A stretch of DNA of 64,000 nt from an uncultured Maribacter sp. Its GTDB lineage: Bacteria > Bacteroidota > Bacteroidia > Flavobacteriales > Flavobacteriaceae. The number at the start of each line of letters is the position of its first letter. Position 1 is the first letter of the stretch. The notes under the pieces were generated by a model. That model made no database searches, had not been told where the DNA came from, and worked only from the letters and a program-made list of their open reading frames with translations. The stretch is from assembly GCF_947500405.1 (NCBI RefSeq), contig NZ_CANMRY010000004.1, forward strand, positions 62,001 to 126,000. Direction: 5' to 3'. The position numbers and the translations under genes are program-made. Below, piece by piece: positions 23,150-32,283 of this stretch.

Positions 23150-26100
23150 ATGAAAAAACTGATGCTTTCAGCTTTATTGCTGGTATTTGCATTTACTTCT
23201 GTAATTGCGCAAGTTACTACTTCAAATATTAGAGGTAGTGTATTAGATAATGAAGGAGTACCTTTACTTGGTGCTAATATAGTTGCTGTTCATACACCCA
23301 CAGGAACTAAATATGGTTCAATTAGTAATGAAGACGGTCGTTATAACTTACTTAACCTTAGAGTAGGAGGACCTTATAGCTTAACAATATCATATATTGG
23401 TTTTCAAGATTTTGAGCAAGAAAATATTTATTTAAGTTTAGGAAAAACTTTTAATGTAGATGCTAAATTATCTAATGCAGCAGAATCTTTAGATGAAGTT
23501 GTAGTAATATCTGATCGCGGCGGCACATTTGGTAGTGATCGTACAGGGGCAGAAACGAGTGTGGGTCGTAGAGAATTAACACGTTTGCCTACTATTTCAC
23601 GTTCTGCACAAGATTTTACTAGATTAGAGCCTACAGCAAGTGGAAACTCTTTTGGAGGACGTAATGATCAATACAATAATTTTTCTTTAGACGGGGCTAT
23701 TTTTAATAACCCATTTGGGTTAGATTCACCAACGCCTGGAGGTCAGTCGGGAGCTCAGCCAATCTCTCTAGATGCTATTGAACAAATTCAAGTATCTACT
23801 GCGCCTTATGATGTCACGCAATCAGGATTTACAGGTGCTACAGTAAATGCAGTAACTAAAAGTGGAACAAACGAATTTCATGGAACTGTTTATGGTTTTA
23901 CAAGAAGTGAGGCTTTAACTGGTGGTAAAATTAAAGGAGAAGACGTAACTAAACCAGACTTAAATCAGAGTCAATATGGAGTTAGTATTGGAGGACCTAT
24001 TGTAAAAGATAAGCTTTTCTTTTTTGCAAATTTTGAAAAAGATGAAAGAGATGATTTGGGTTCTAATGGTTGGGTGCCTAATACTGGATCAGGAGCTATT
24101 AATGAATCTAGAGTTTTAGAAAGCGATTTGTTAGCGGTTCAGTCAGGTTTAGCAGGAATTGGTTATGATACTGGGGCATATGAAGGATTTACATACGCAT
24201 CAGAATCTACTAAAGGTATTTTTAAATTAGATTGGAATATTAATGATAAAAATAGATTGGCTCTTATTTATAATTTTTTAAATGCTTCAAAGGAACAACC
24301 AGCACATCCAACAGCAATAACAGCAAGAGAGCCTAGTTTTACTACTTTACAATTTCAGAATACTGGATATCAAATAAACAATAAACTAAACTCTGTGCAA
24401 TTAGAGCTTAATTCAACATTGAGCGATGAAGTAACAAATAAATTACAGGTTGGATACACTCATTTTGATGATTTTAGAAATCCTTTATCTGCTCCAGCTC
24501 CTTCAATTAATATTACAAAAGATGGTGTTAATTATATTATTGCAGGACATGAGCCTTTTTCAATTCATAATAGGTTAGACCAGAAAGTTTTTCAGTTAAC
24601 TAATAATATGAATATCTTTAAAGGTAATCATACCTATACTATAGGTTTTTCTTTTGAAAAATTTCAATTTGACAATTCTTTCAACTTAACTGCTTATGGT
24701 TTTGATTTGTTTGGAAGTGTTGATATTGCAGATTTTGATGCAAATAATTATGCTGGTGCATTAGCAAGTGCGCAAGCAACATTTAATGACAATAATAATT
24801 TTGAAGATGGTGAGCCAGGAAAATGGTCTTTAGCAGAAACTAATGTCGGTCAATTATCTTTTTATGTACAAGACGAATGGAGTGCTACAGATGATTTTAA
24901 ATTAACCTATGGTGTGCGTTTTGATAAACCATTATACTTTGATACTAAAGATAAGATTACAGAGAATATAGATAGAAAAGGAACCTATCAACCAGATAAT
25001 GTTTATTTTAATCCAAATACAGGAGAACCAACAACTATAGACTCTGAGCAATTGCCAAGTAATGATTGGTTAATTTCACCAAGAGTTGGTTTTAATTGGG
25101 ATGTAAAAGGAGATAATACGACACAATTGCGTGGTGGTACAGGAGTTTTTACAGGGAAATTGCCTTTTGTATGGATGGGTAACCAAGTACAAGGAGTAGA
25201 CTTTTTCTTCTACCAAGCTGTAGATCCAGATTTTAAATGGCCTCAAGTTTGGAGAACTAACATAGGAATGGATCAAGCTTTTGAAAATGGTTTGGTAGTT
25301 ACGGCAGATGTAGCTTATACTAAAGATTTAAACGCTGCGCATGTACAAAACTGGGCTTATGCTGATCCTTCAGGAACTTTAAATGCACCAGGAGATAATC
25401 GTCCAATATACCAAGCAAGTGATGTTTCTACTAATGCATTTGGAGGGCCAACAAGTGCGTATGTTTTTACAAATTCTGATAAAGGTAGAATCTGGAATGT
25501 ATCTTTAAAAGCGCAAAAGAATTTTGATAATGGTTTGTATGCTAGTTTAGCATATAGCTATTTAAATGCGAAAGATATAAACTCTATAGAAGCTGAAATT
25601 ACGGGAGATGCTTTTGATTTTAACCCCAATTTAGGAGATGCTAATGCAGATGTTTTAGCTTTTTCTAAGTACGGAGATACGCATCGTTTTATAGGTGTAG
25701 GTTCTAAGCAATTTGTATATGGTACTAATGATAAATGGGCAACTACCATTTCTACTTTCTTTGAGTATGCACAAGGAGGAAGGTTTAATTATACCTATGC
25801 GGGGAACATAAATAATGATAGTTCTTTTCAGAATAACGATTTATTATATATCCCAACAGCATCAGAAGTGCAACAAATGCAATTTTCTGGAGCAGGACAA
25901 GCAGAGGCTTTTGAGGCTTACATTCAGCAAGACAATTACTTAAGTGATAATAGAGGTTCGTATTCTGAGCGTTACGGTGCTTTAGCTCCATGGAGAGGTA
26001 AGTGGGATATTAAAATTTTACAGGATTACAATTTTAATGTAGCTGGAAAAACACACACCATTCAATTAAGTTTTGATGTGTTGAATTTTGGAAACTTATT

Positions 26101-26281
26101 AAATTCAAATTGGGGACTTATTCAGCAGGCAAACAACTTAAATCCTTTATCGGTATCTGTTGATGTTAATACAAATGTACCAACCTATACTTTTAACCCA
26201 GAGTTAACAGAAACTTTTGGTTACGATGCTAGTTTAGACTCTAGATGGCAAGGACAATTTGGTGTTAGATACATTTTCTAA
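23150..26281 (+). CDS. Oar-like TonB-dependent outer-membrane receptor
   Basis: An outer-membrane protein of 1043 residues. Signal peptide (about 1-20, ending VIAQ), then a carboxypeptidase-regulatory beta-sandwich (about 24-105, IRGSVLDNEGVPLLGANIVA), a plug (about 110-240; LDEVVVISDRGG, FSLDGAIFNNPFGL, GFTGATVNAVTKSGTNEFHG) and a large barrel ending in a C-terminal aromatic, FGVRYIF. The plug motifs and size fit the Oar family first described in Myxococcus, which has roles in adhesion/development and OMV formation; the substrate here is unknown. It is monocistronic, with its own promoter box and terminator. The ATG at 23150 begins the signal peptide. Confidence 0.9.
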   Translation: MKKLMLSALLLVFAFTSVIAQVTTSNIRGSVLDNEGVPLLGANIVAVHTPTGTKYGSISNEDGRYNLLNLRVGGPYSLTISYIGFQDFEQENIYLSLGKTFNVDAKLSNAAESLDEVVVISDRGGTFGSDRTGAETSVGRRELTRLPTISRSAQDFTRLEPTASGNSFGGRNDQYNNFSLDGAIFNNPFGLDSPTPGGQSGAQPISLDAIEQIQVSTAPYDVTQSGFTGATVNAVTKSGTNEFHGTVYGFTRSEALTGGKIKGEDVTKPDLNQSQYGVSIGGPIVKDKLFFFANFEKDERDDLGSNGWVPNTGSGAINESRVLESDLLAVQSGLAGIGYDTGAYEGFTYASESTKGIFKLDWNINDKNRLALIYNFLNASKEQPAHPTAITAREPSFTTLQFQNTGYQINNKLNSVQLELNSTLSDEVTNKLQVGYTHFDDFRNPLSAPAPSINITKDGVNYIIAGHEPFSIHNRLDQKVFQLTNNMNIFKGNHTYTIGFSFEKFQFDNSFNLTAYGFDLFGSVDIADFDANNYAGALASAQATFNDNNNFEDGEPGKWSLAETNVGQLSFYVQDEWSATDDFKLTYGVRFDKPLYFDTKDKITENIDRKGTYQPDNVYFNPNTGEPTTIDSEQLPSNDWLISPRVGFNWDVKGDNTTQLRGGTGVFTGKLPFVWMGNQVQGVDFFFYQAVDPDFKWPQVWRTNIGMDQAFENGLVVTADVAYTKDLNAAHVQNWAYADPSGTLNAPGDNRPIYQASDVSTNAFGGPTSAYVFTNSDKGRIWNVSLKAQKNFDNGLYASLAYSYLNAKDINSIEAEITGDAFDFNPNLGDANADVLAFSKYGDTHRFIGVGSKQFVYGTNDKWATTISTFFEYAQGGRFNYTYAGNINNDSSFQNNDLLYIPTASEVQQMQFSGAGQAEAFEAYIQQDNYLSDNRGSYSERYGALAPWRGKWDIKILQDYNFNVAGKTHTIQLSFDVLNFGNLLNSNWGLIQQANNLNPLSVSVDVNTNVPTYTFNPELTETFGYDASLDSRWQGQFGVRYIF

Positions 26282-26312
26282 GCGCAAATAATTTAATTAT
26301 ATTTTATACTAT

Positions 26313-26345
26313 AAAGGCCGTACTTATCGTACGGTCTTTTTATTT
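26313..26345 (+). terminator. Rho-independent terminator of the Oar-like receptor gene
   Basis: The arms GGCCGTAC (26316-26323) and GTACGGTC (26329-26336; one G-T pair) are extended by AAA/TTT and followed by a T-rich tract. The next gene's -7 box sits in that tract. Confidence 0.8.
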
Positions 26346-26348
26346 TTG
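26341..26348 (+). promoter_or_regulatory. Bacteroidota -7 box for the DUF6495 gene
   Basis: TATTTTTG followed by CAG (TAnnTTTG), 22 bases before the TTG start of the next gene. Confidence 0.5.
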
Positions 26349-26370
26349 CAGTATCAAAAAAGGAATTACT

Positions 26371-26844
26371 TTGAAATATACAAGATTAACAAAAGAACAA
26401 TTAGAAGAGTTACAGCCTGAGTTTGTAAATTTTTTAGCTACCCAATCTATAACAGGAGAGGAATGGAAGAAAATAAAAGAGGATACACCAGAGGTTGCAG
26501 AAGATGAAGTAGATGTTTTTAGCGATTTAATTTGGGAGGGTGTTTTGTCTAAAGTTACCCACTTAGAAAATATTTCTTCTAACCAAATGCATTTATTTTC
26601 TCTAGAAGAGAAAGAAATGAAATTAATATCTGTAAAAGTTAGGAACCCTAATATAGATTTAACAACCCAGGAAGGATTTTCTTGGTTTAAAAAGAATTGG
26701 CAATCCGATTTTGTAGACTATTTAACGGCATCTAAAGCATATACAGAAGATAAAAATTTAGATAAGTTTGAAATCATAAAACAAGGAGCCGTAATAACAA
26801 AAGGCGATTTGTATAATTGGTTTGATAATGTTATTGGTAGTTAA
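26371..26844 (+). CDS. DUF6495-family protein
   Basis: A soluble acidic protein of 157 residues of the Bacteroidota-specific family DUF6495 (recognised by the N-terminal KYTRLTKEQLEELQPEFVNF and later ISSNQMHLFSLEE). It has no signal peptide or membrane segment. Function is unknown. The start is a TTG at 26371: homologues begin M-K-Y-x-R-L at this place, and the promoter box 22 bases upstream leaves no room for an earlier start. It lies between the Oar-like receptor and hisS. Confidence 0.85.
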   Translation: MKYTRLTKEQLEELQPEFVNFLATQSITGEEWKKIKEDTPEVAEDEVDVFSDLIWEGVLSKVTHLENISSNQMHLFSLEEKEMKLISVKVRNPNIDLTTQEGFSWFKKNWQSDFVDYLTASKAYTEDKNLDKFEIIKQGAVITKGDLYNWFDNVIGS

Positions 26845-26968
26845 TATTTAGAAGTAGAAATATTCTGGAGGCGAAGCGAAATATAAGTCTCAGGATTTTT
26901 TATATTTATGAATTCTACCTAATCTCCAACAAAAATAAAATTTAAACCTTATTATATTTTAAATAAAA

Positions 26969-28348
26969 ATGGCACAAAAACCATCCATACCAAAAGGAAC
27001 AAGAGATTTTTCTCCTTCTGAAGTTGCAAAACGTAATTTTATTTTTGATACCGTAAAGAAGCATTTTAAAACTTTTGGTTTTCAGCCAATAGAAACCCCT
27101 TCTTTCGAAAACTCTAGTACTTTAATGGGTAAATATGGTGATGAGGGGGATCGTCTTATTTTTAAGATATTAAATTCGGGAGATTTTATTAGTAAGGTAG
27201 ATGATGTAACGTACAGCTCTAAAGAATTCAAGTCGCTTACTCCAAAAATATCAGAAAAAGCGTTGCGTTATGATTTAACAGTGCCTTTTGCCCGCTATGT
27301 GGTAATGCATCAAAATGAAATAGACTTTCCTTTTAAGCGCTATCAAATTCAACCGGTATGGAGGGCAGACCGTCCTCAAAAAGGTAGGTTTAGAGAATTT
27401 TTTCAGTGCGATGCCGATGTGGTAGGAGCAAATTCTCTTTTACAAGAAGTAGAATTTATTCAATTGTATGATGCTGTTTTTACGGATTTAGGCCTAAATG
27501 GCGTAAATATTAAACTAAATAATAGAAAAATATTAGCTGGTATTGCAGAAGTAATAGGGGCTAAGCATTTATTAATAGATTTTACTGTAGCATTAGATAA
27601 GCTAGATAAAATAGGAGAAGAGGGTGTAAAGAAAGAAATGTTATCTAAAGGAATATCGGAAACTTCTATAGAAAAAGCAGCACCTTTATTTACGCTTTCT
27701 GGAACTAATTTGGAGCAACTACAGAGTTTAAAAATGTTATTATCAGATTCTGAAGAAGGCACAAAAGGAGTAGAGGAGCTAACATTTATAATAGAATCTA
27801 TTACTGCTTTAGGATTGCAATCTGCTTCACTTTCTATAGACGTTACTTTAGCTCGCGGACTTAACTACTATACGGGAGCTATTTTTGAAGTAAGTGCTCC
27901 AGAAGGTGTTAAAATGGGTTCTATTGGTGGCGGTGGTCGTTATGATGATCTTACAGGTGTTTTTGGTTTAAAAGATGTTAGTGGTGTTGGCATATCTTTT
28001 GGTTTAGATCGTATTTATTTGGTGTTAGAAGAATTAAATCTTTTTCCTGAGGCAATTAAACAGTCTTTAGATGTTCTTTGTTTAAATTTTGGAGAAAAAG
28101 AAGCTCTTGCAGCACTAAAATTAATTACGCAACTCAGGAAGTCGGGTGTTAAGGCAGATATTTATCCGTCTAGCGCAAAAATGCAAAAGCAATTTAAATA
28201 TGCTAATAATAGAAAAGTGCCTTTTGTAATTTTATTGGGAGATTCTGAATTAGCTAATAATTCTTTTGTGGTTAAAAACATGGAAGAAGGCTCACAAAAA
28301 GAATACAGCTTACATAAGATTGAAGATTTTATTAATCACTTAAACTAA
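26969..28348 (+). CDS. hisS: Histidyl-tRNA synthetase
   Basis: Class II aminoacyl-tRNA synthetase charging tRNA-His. The 459 residues show IPKGTRDFSPSEVAKRNFIFD at the N-terminus, motif 2 around RYQIQPVWRADRPQKGRFREFFQCD, the His-specific LARGLNYYTGAIFEV, GSIGGGGRYDDLTGVFG, and motif 3 GVGISFGLDRIY. The C-terminal anticodon-binding domain follows (about 365-459). It is followed by a decayed gene, not by an operon partner. Confidence 0.97.
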   Translation: MAQKPSIPKGTRDFSPSEVAKRNFIFDTVKKHFKTFGFQPIETPSFENSSTLMGKYGDEGDRLIFKILNSGDFISKVDDVTYSSKEFKSLTPKISEKALRYDLTVPFARYVVMHQNEIDFPFKRYQIQPVWRADRPQKGRFREFFQCDADVVGANSLLQEVEFIQLYDAVFTDLGLNGVNIKLNNRKILAGIAEVIGAKHLLIDFTVALDKLDKIGEEGVKKEMLSKGISETSIEKAAPLFTLSGTNLEQLQSLKMLLSDSEEGTKGVEELTFIIESITALGLQSASLSIDVTLARGLNYYTGAIFEVSAPEGVKMGSIGGGGRYDDLTGVFGLKDVSGVGISFGLDRIYLVLEELNLFPEAIKQSLDVLCLNFGEKEALAALKLITQLRKSGVKADIYPSSAKMQKQFKYANNRKVPFVILLGDSELANNSFVVKNMEEGSQKEYSLHKIEDFINHLN

Positions 28349-28359
28349 CTTCTTTAAAA

Positions 28360-28719
28360 TTGCATTTTATCGATAGTGGCGCTAATGTTGCTATTCATTA
28401 TTTTTCAATTGCAGATACTGCAAATGAATTAGTAAAATATGAAACGGATAAGGGATTGAAAGCAATCAAAATATTTGAGATTTAACAGAAGAAGAAGCTA
28501 TGGTTAAAAAACCTGCAGAAGCGAATGAGAAAAATACATGATGTTTATAAAGAATTGTTTGGAGATGTTACTTGGGGTGAAATGGAGAGATAGGTTTTTT
28601 ACGACCAAATTGGAAATCAAAATACAACTTTAATCATACAAACAGGAGAGCAGCGTCGTTTTGCTAATTTAATTTTGACTGTTGGTGTGGTAAAAATGGT
28701 AGAAGAAAGCGGTTTTTAG
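28360..28719 (+). pseudogene. Decayed protein-coding gene with frameshifts and an internal stop
   Basis: Three coding-like stretches in changing frames line up head to tail. From 28360, a frame with NVAIHYFSIADTANEL ends at a TAA (28483-28485). From 28479, a frame with LTEEEAMVKKPAEANEK ends at a TGA (28539). From 28525, a frame with KIHDVYKELFGDVTWGEMER meets an in-frame TAG at 28591 and then continues DQIGNQNTTLIIQTGEQRRF to a TAG at 28717. The simplest reading is one protein of about 115-120 residues, broken by two frameshifts and one nonsense mutation. I do not recognise the family. This fills the otherwise gene-free 28349-28729 gap. Confidence 0.6.
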
Positions 28720-28729
28720 TGTGTTTTAT

Positions 28730-29293
28730 TTATGGATTAGGTTGTGCATTTATTTTTTCAAGTATTTTTTTTAAAATGACTTCATAATAGGGCGCTTTAT
28801 GCGGCACATAGCTATTGTTTTCTTTATCTGTTAGTTCGCTTTTTAGTAGATTAATTGCAATAAGTTTTAAGTTCTCCACTTCACTTTCCTGTTTTTTTAA
28901 ACGATGTAAAGGGACTTTTAGTTCCGTTATAAAAGTATGATGAAACTCACAGTCTATAAGCGTGTTACTGTGTTTTTGAATGGATTTAAAAACACCAATT
29001 TTATGCAATTCTTGTTGGGAAATTTGTAGACCAATTTCTTCTTCAATTTCTCTAAGGGCAGAAATTTCTATGGGTTCTCCAGCTCCAATATGGCCGGCAA
29101 CAGAAACATCCCAAAGTAGAGGAAAGGTTTTTTTGTTTTTTCCGCGTTGTTGTAATAAAATTTCTCCTTTTTTAGTATAAAACCAAATATGTACAGTTTG
29201 ATGAAAAAGTCCTTTTTCATGTGCAGTTGACTTCATTACTGTTTCACCAGTTAAGTTTGCATTAGCATCTAGAATATCAATTAACTCATCCAT
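28730..29293 (-). CDS. Nudix hydrolase (IDI/YfcD-like)
   Basis: A cytoplasmic enzyme of 187 residues that probably cleaves a nucleoside-diphosphate-linked substrate or acts like isopentenyl-diphosphate isomerase relatives. It has a complete Nudix box (GHIGAGEPIEISALREIEEE followed by IGL, about residues 67-89) in the G-x5-E-x7-REUxEExGU pattern. The preceding HQTVHIWFYTKKGEILLQQR and LLWDVSVAG place it with the YfcD/IDI-like subgroup. The substrate is not predictable. It is downstream of the M42 peptidase on the same strand but separated by a terminator. Confidence 0.88.
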   Translation of the reverse strand: MDELIDILDANANLTGETVMKSTAHEKGLFHQTVHIWFYTKKGEILLQQRGKNKKTFPLLWDVSVAGHIGAGEPIEISALREIEEEIGLQISQQELHKIGVFKSIQKHSNTLIDCEFHHTFITELKVPLHRLKKQESEVENLKLIAINLLKSELTDKENNSYVPHKAPYYEVILKKILEKINAQPNP

Positions 29294-29295
29294 AT

Positions 29296-29324
29296 TAAAA
29301 AAATCCCTCTGGTTAAAGAGGGAT
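29296..29324 (-). terminator. Rho-independent terminator of the M42 peptidase gene
   Basis: The arms ATCCCTCT (29303-29310) and AGAGGGAT (29317-29324) with a 6-base loop; on the minus strand a T-run (29297-29302) follows. It lies between the peptidase and the Nudix gene. Confidence 0.8.
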
Positions 29325-29332
29325 CTAAAGTT

Positions 29333-30421
29333 TTACTCAAAATAACTAAAAGTTTCTCCTTCTTTTATAGTTAGTAGTGTTTCGTAAATAAGTTTAATAA
29401 CATTTTCTACATCATCCTGGTGTACTGTTTCAACGGTAGTATGCATGTAACGTAATGGTAAAGAAATTAGTGCGGAAGCCACACCGCCATTACTATATGC
29501 AAAAGCATCTGTATCTGTTCCTGTAGATCTAGAAGCTGCCATTCTTTGAAAAGGAATTTTCTTTTCTTCTGCAGTTTCAATAATACGTTCTCTTAATTTA
29601 TTTTGTACTGCTGGGGCATAAGAAATAACAGGTCCGGCGCCAATTTCGGTATGTCCTTGTATAGCTTTGTTAATCATAGGAGTGGTGGTATCATGACATA
29701 CATCTGTAATTATAGCTACATCTGGCTTAATTGTATGCGTAATCATTTCTGCGCCACGTAATCCTATTTCTTCTTGTACAGAATTAGTGATGTATAATCC
29801 AAAAGGTAATTTTTCTTTGTTCTCATGTAATAAACGAGCAACCTCTGCAATCATAAAGCCACCAGCTCTATTATCTATTGCTCTACAAACAAATTTGTTT
29901 TTATTCAAAATTTGAAACTCATCTGGATATGTAATAACGCAGCCAACATGAACACCTAACTTCTCTACTTCTTCTTTTGTTGTAGCACCAACATCAACCG
30001 TAATATTTTCGATTTTAGGAGTATCTTCTTTAGGTCCTTTTCTAGTGTGTATTGCAGGCCAACCAAATATACCTTTAACAATTCCTTTTTTGGTATGGAT
30101 ATTTACCCATTTAGAAGGAGCAATCATGTGATCACTACCGCCATTACGAATTACATGAATAAGTCCGTTATCTGTAATGTAATTAACATACCAAGAAATT
30201 TCATCAGAATGCCCTTCTATAACTACTTTATATTTAGCATCTGGGTTAATAACACCAACAGCAGTACCGTAAGTGTCTGTTATAAATGTGTCTACATATG
30301 GTTTTAGATAGTCCATCCATATTTTTTGCCCTTCCCATTCGTATCCTGTAGGAGCAGCGTTATTTAGATATTTTTCAAAGAAATCAAGAGATTTCTTAGT
30401 AAGTATTTTCTTTGAAGCCAT
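29333..30421 (-). CDS. M42-family metallo-aminopeptidase
   Basis: A cytoplasmic di-metal peptidase of 362 residues, related to TET/glutamyl aminopeptidases that form large shells and trim peptides. Metal and catalytic residues are visible: EGHSDEISWYV (His, Asp), AIDNRAGGFMI (bridging Asp), SVQEEIGLRGA (catalytic Glu and ligand Glu), ITDVCHDT (Asp) and a late His in VETVHQDDVEN. I used the ATG at 30421 (MASKKIL) because the -7 box is 18 bases upstream of it; the ATG at 30442 would overlap that box. Confidence 0.92.
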   Translation of the reverse strand: MASKKILTKKSLDFFEKYLNNAAPTGYEWEGQKIWMDYLKPYVDTFITDTYGTAVGVINPDAKYKVVIEGHSDEISWYVNYITDNGLIHVIRNGGSDHMIAPSKWVNIHTKKGIVKGIFGWPAIHTRKGPKEDTPKIENITVDVGATTKEEVEKLGVHVGCVITYPDEFQILNKNKFVCRAIDNRAGGFMIAEVARLLHENKEKLPFGLYITNSVQEEIGLRGAEMITHTIKPDVAIITDVCHDTTTPMINKAIQGHTEIGAGPVISYAPAVQNKLRERIIETAEEKKIPFQRMAASRSTGTDTDAFAYSNGGVASALISLPLRYMHTTVETVHQDDVENVIKLIYETLLTIKEGETFSYFE

Positions 30422-30439
30422 AAACTTATATTTTATATA

Positions 30440-30447
30440 CAAACTTA
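30440..30447 (-). promoter_or_regulatory. Bacteroidota -7 box for the M42 peptidase
   Basis: TAAGTTTG on the minus strand (TAnnTTTG), 18 bases upstream of the ATG at 30421. It supports that start over the upstream ATG at 30442. Confidence 0.5.
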
Positions 30448-30491
30448 CTAATATTCACTAATTTTAAGTAATAACACACGCTTTTTATCGT

Positions 30492-30499
30492 TAATTTTG
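30492..30499 (+). promoter_or_regulatory. Bacteroidota -7 box for the DUF4294 gene
   Basis: TAATTTTG (TAnnTTTG), 26 bases before the ATG at 30526. Confidence 0.5.
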
Positions 30500-30525
30500 G
30501 CAAGACTTTTGCTTTATTTAAAAAG

Positions 30526-31209
30526 ATGAAAAAGATATTCTTATTTTTTATTGTAGTAAATATTGCTAGTGTTGTTTCTGGTCAAGTCCAAGAACAACAA
30601 AATGATTCTATTCCAGAGAAGTTTATAAAAGTAGAGGGAGACTCTATTTTTCAAAGTTCTATTCCTTTACATGAGGCTTACGTTTTTGGGAGGTTAAAAT
30701 TTGATAATTACGATGCAAAACTTAAATATTATATTCTTAGACGTAAGACTATAAAAGTATATCCTTATGCAAAATTAGCTGCAGAGCGTTTAGTAGAATT
30801 AAATGATACGCTTCTTCAAATTAAGAAAAAAGGGAAGAGAAAAAAATATACGAAAGAGGTTCAAAAATCTATAGAAGATGAATTTTCTGAAAAGTTAAAA
30901 AAGCTAACAAGAACCGAAGGGCAGATTTTAGTAAAACTAGTGCATAGGCAAACAGGAAACACGAGTTTTGACTTGGTGAAGGACCTTAGAAGTGGATGGC
31001 GTGCCTTTTGGTATAATACAACTGCAGGTTTTTTTAATATTACAATTAAAGCAGAGTATGACCCTGTAAATGTTCATGAGGATTATCTTATAGAAGATAT
31101 TTTGCAACGAGCTTTTGCTGCAGGAAAGTTAGAAAGGCAAGAATCTGTTCTTGATTATGAATATGGTTCATTAATTAATAAATGGAAGGGTACAGCCACT
31201 AAAAAATAA
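30526..31209 (+). CDS. DUF4294-family secreted protein
   Basis: A protein of 227 residues with a signal peptide (about 1-18, ending SGQ) and a mostly helical, basic mature region: YYILRRKTIKVYPYAKLAAERL, LTRTEGQILVKLVHRQTGN, and the conserved EYDPVNVHEDYLIEDIL near the end. That pattern is DUF4294, a family of Bacteroidota envelope proteins without known function. It is divergent from the M42 peptidase, and its stop is directly adjacent to the convergent DUF6095 stop. Confidence 0.83.
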   Translation: MKKIFLFFIVVNIASVVSGQVQEQQNDSIPEKFIKVEGDSIFQSSIPLHEAYVFGRLKFDNYDAKLKYYILRRKTIKVYPYAKLAAERLVELNDTLLQIKKKGKRKKYTKEVQKSIEDEFSEKLKKLTRTEGQILVKLVHRQTGNTSFDLVKDLRSGWRAFWYNTTAGFFNITIKAEYDPVNVHEDYLIEDILQRAFAAGKLERQESVLDYEYGSLINKWKGTATKK

Positions 31210-31443
31210 CTAACGTTTTGGTTTTTTATTAAAAATACCATCCATTATTACTTTTATACTATAAAACCCCATAACAATTGCCCCAAGAGCAAGTATTGCG
31301 CCAATAATAAGTACTGGCCAAAAAAAAGGATGACCTTCATTTTTAAATGCTTGGTATAAAGTTACAGGAGCAGTAAACATAAGAAGTACGGTGTATGCCA
31401 TATACTTTACACCTTTCATCATTACCTCTTTATTTGTTCTCAT
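31210..31443 (-). CDS. DUF6095-family small membrane protein
   Basis: A 77-residue membrane protein with two helices (about 14-31 and 41-66) and basic ends. The pattern TNKEVMMKGVKYMAYTVLLM, then FKNEGHPFFWPVLIIG, fits the DUF6095 family of Bacteroidota; function is unknown. It lies 5 bases downstream of the DUF4249 gene on the same strand and may be the last gene of the TonB receptor/DUF4249 unit. Confidence 0.75.
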   Translation of the reverse strand: MRTNKEVMMKGVKYMAYTVLLMFTAPVTLYQAFKNEGHPFFWPVLIIGAILALGAIVMGFYSIKVIMDGIFNKKPKR

Positions 31444-31448
31444 ATTTT

Positions 31449-32279
31449 TTATTCTATAATTATTGATTTAGAAAAAGATTGGCAAACAGCAAAGTAGCCA
31501 AATGCAAAGTTTTCGGTATCTACTTTTATATCATTAATATCTGTTGTCCCAGTAATGTTTGTAATATTTCCTTTTACAGTAGTTACAGGAGTCTGAAAAG
31601 GACCTTGAGAGCCGCCACTTTGAACAATTACTAAATCCATATAATTATAGAAAGCTTCATCTACGCCCAATAAATTAATATTAATTTCCATTCCGGAAGT
31701 AATATCATCATTATAAAAATAAGAAAATTCAAAAGATTTTCCTTCATAAAAATCATCTTCGGTTACTAAATACTCATTAAAATCAAGGTCAAATAAATAG
31801 TAGTTGTCTTCATTAGGAATATCTGTAAAAGCTATAATGATTTCTGTTTCGTTGCCTTCAAATAAAGTGCCATTTCCTTGCTCTAATTTTGTTATCTCTG
31901 AGGCTTCCATATAGGTAGCTCTTGCTGCATATGTTTGGTCTTCGTGTTCTATATATAAAGCTAATTCGCCATTGGTAAAGAATGTAGTGTTTTGTACACC
32001 AACATATATTCCAGGTTCTGATTCTTGTAAAAATAAAGAGGTTTCACTTCTTAGGTTCGTAATAACTATTTGGTTTAGTTTAGCTGGTTTTAAGTCATCA
32101 AAAAAAGAACTTGTAAGTTCAGCTATAACTTTAACAGTAGTTCTTGTTTTACTAGTGTCAACTCTAATTAAAGCGTCAATATTAAGCTTAGGAGCTTCAC
32201 TGGGAGCATCTACTTCTATAACATCTTCGCAAGAGAAAAAAAGAAAACCTAGAATTAAAAAGGGTAGAAGGTTCTTCAT
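31449..32279 (-). CDS. DUF4249-family outer-membrane lipoprotein, partner of a TonB receptor
   Basis: A lipoprotein of 276 residues (LILGFLFFSC, Cys17) followed by an all-beta region: EAPKLNIDALI, TTVKVIAELTSSFF, NYYLFDLDFNEYL, and a C-terminal FGYFAVCQSFS. The family is DUF4249, which in Bacteroidota is regularly encoded next to TonB-dependent receptors, much like SusD beside SusC. It lies 4 bases after the receptor stop, so the two are surely cotranscribed. A surface ligand-binding role is inferred; the ligand is unknown. Confidence 0.85.
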   Translation of the reverse strand: MKNLLPFLILGFLFFSCEDVIEVDAPSEAPKLNIDALIRVDTSKTRTTVKVIAELTSSFFDDLKPAKLNQIVITNLRSETSLFLQESEPGIYVGVQNTTFFTNGELALYIEHEDQTYAARATYMEASEITKLEQGNGTLFEGNETEIIIAFTDIPNEDNYYLFDLDFNEYLVTEDDFYEGKSFEFSYFYNDDITSGMEININLLGVDEAFYNYMDLVIVQSGGSQGPFQTPVTTVKGNITNITGTTDINDIKVDTENFAFGYFAVCQSFSKSIIIE

Positions 32280-32283
32280 GATT

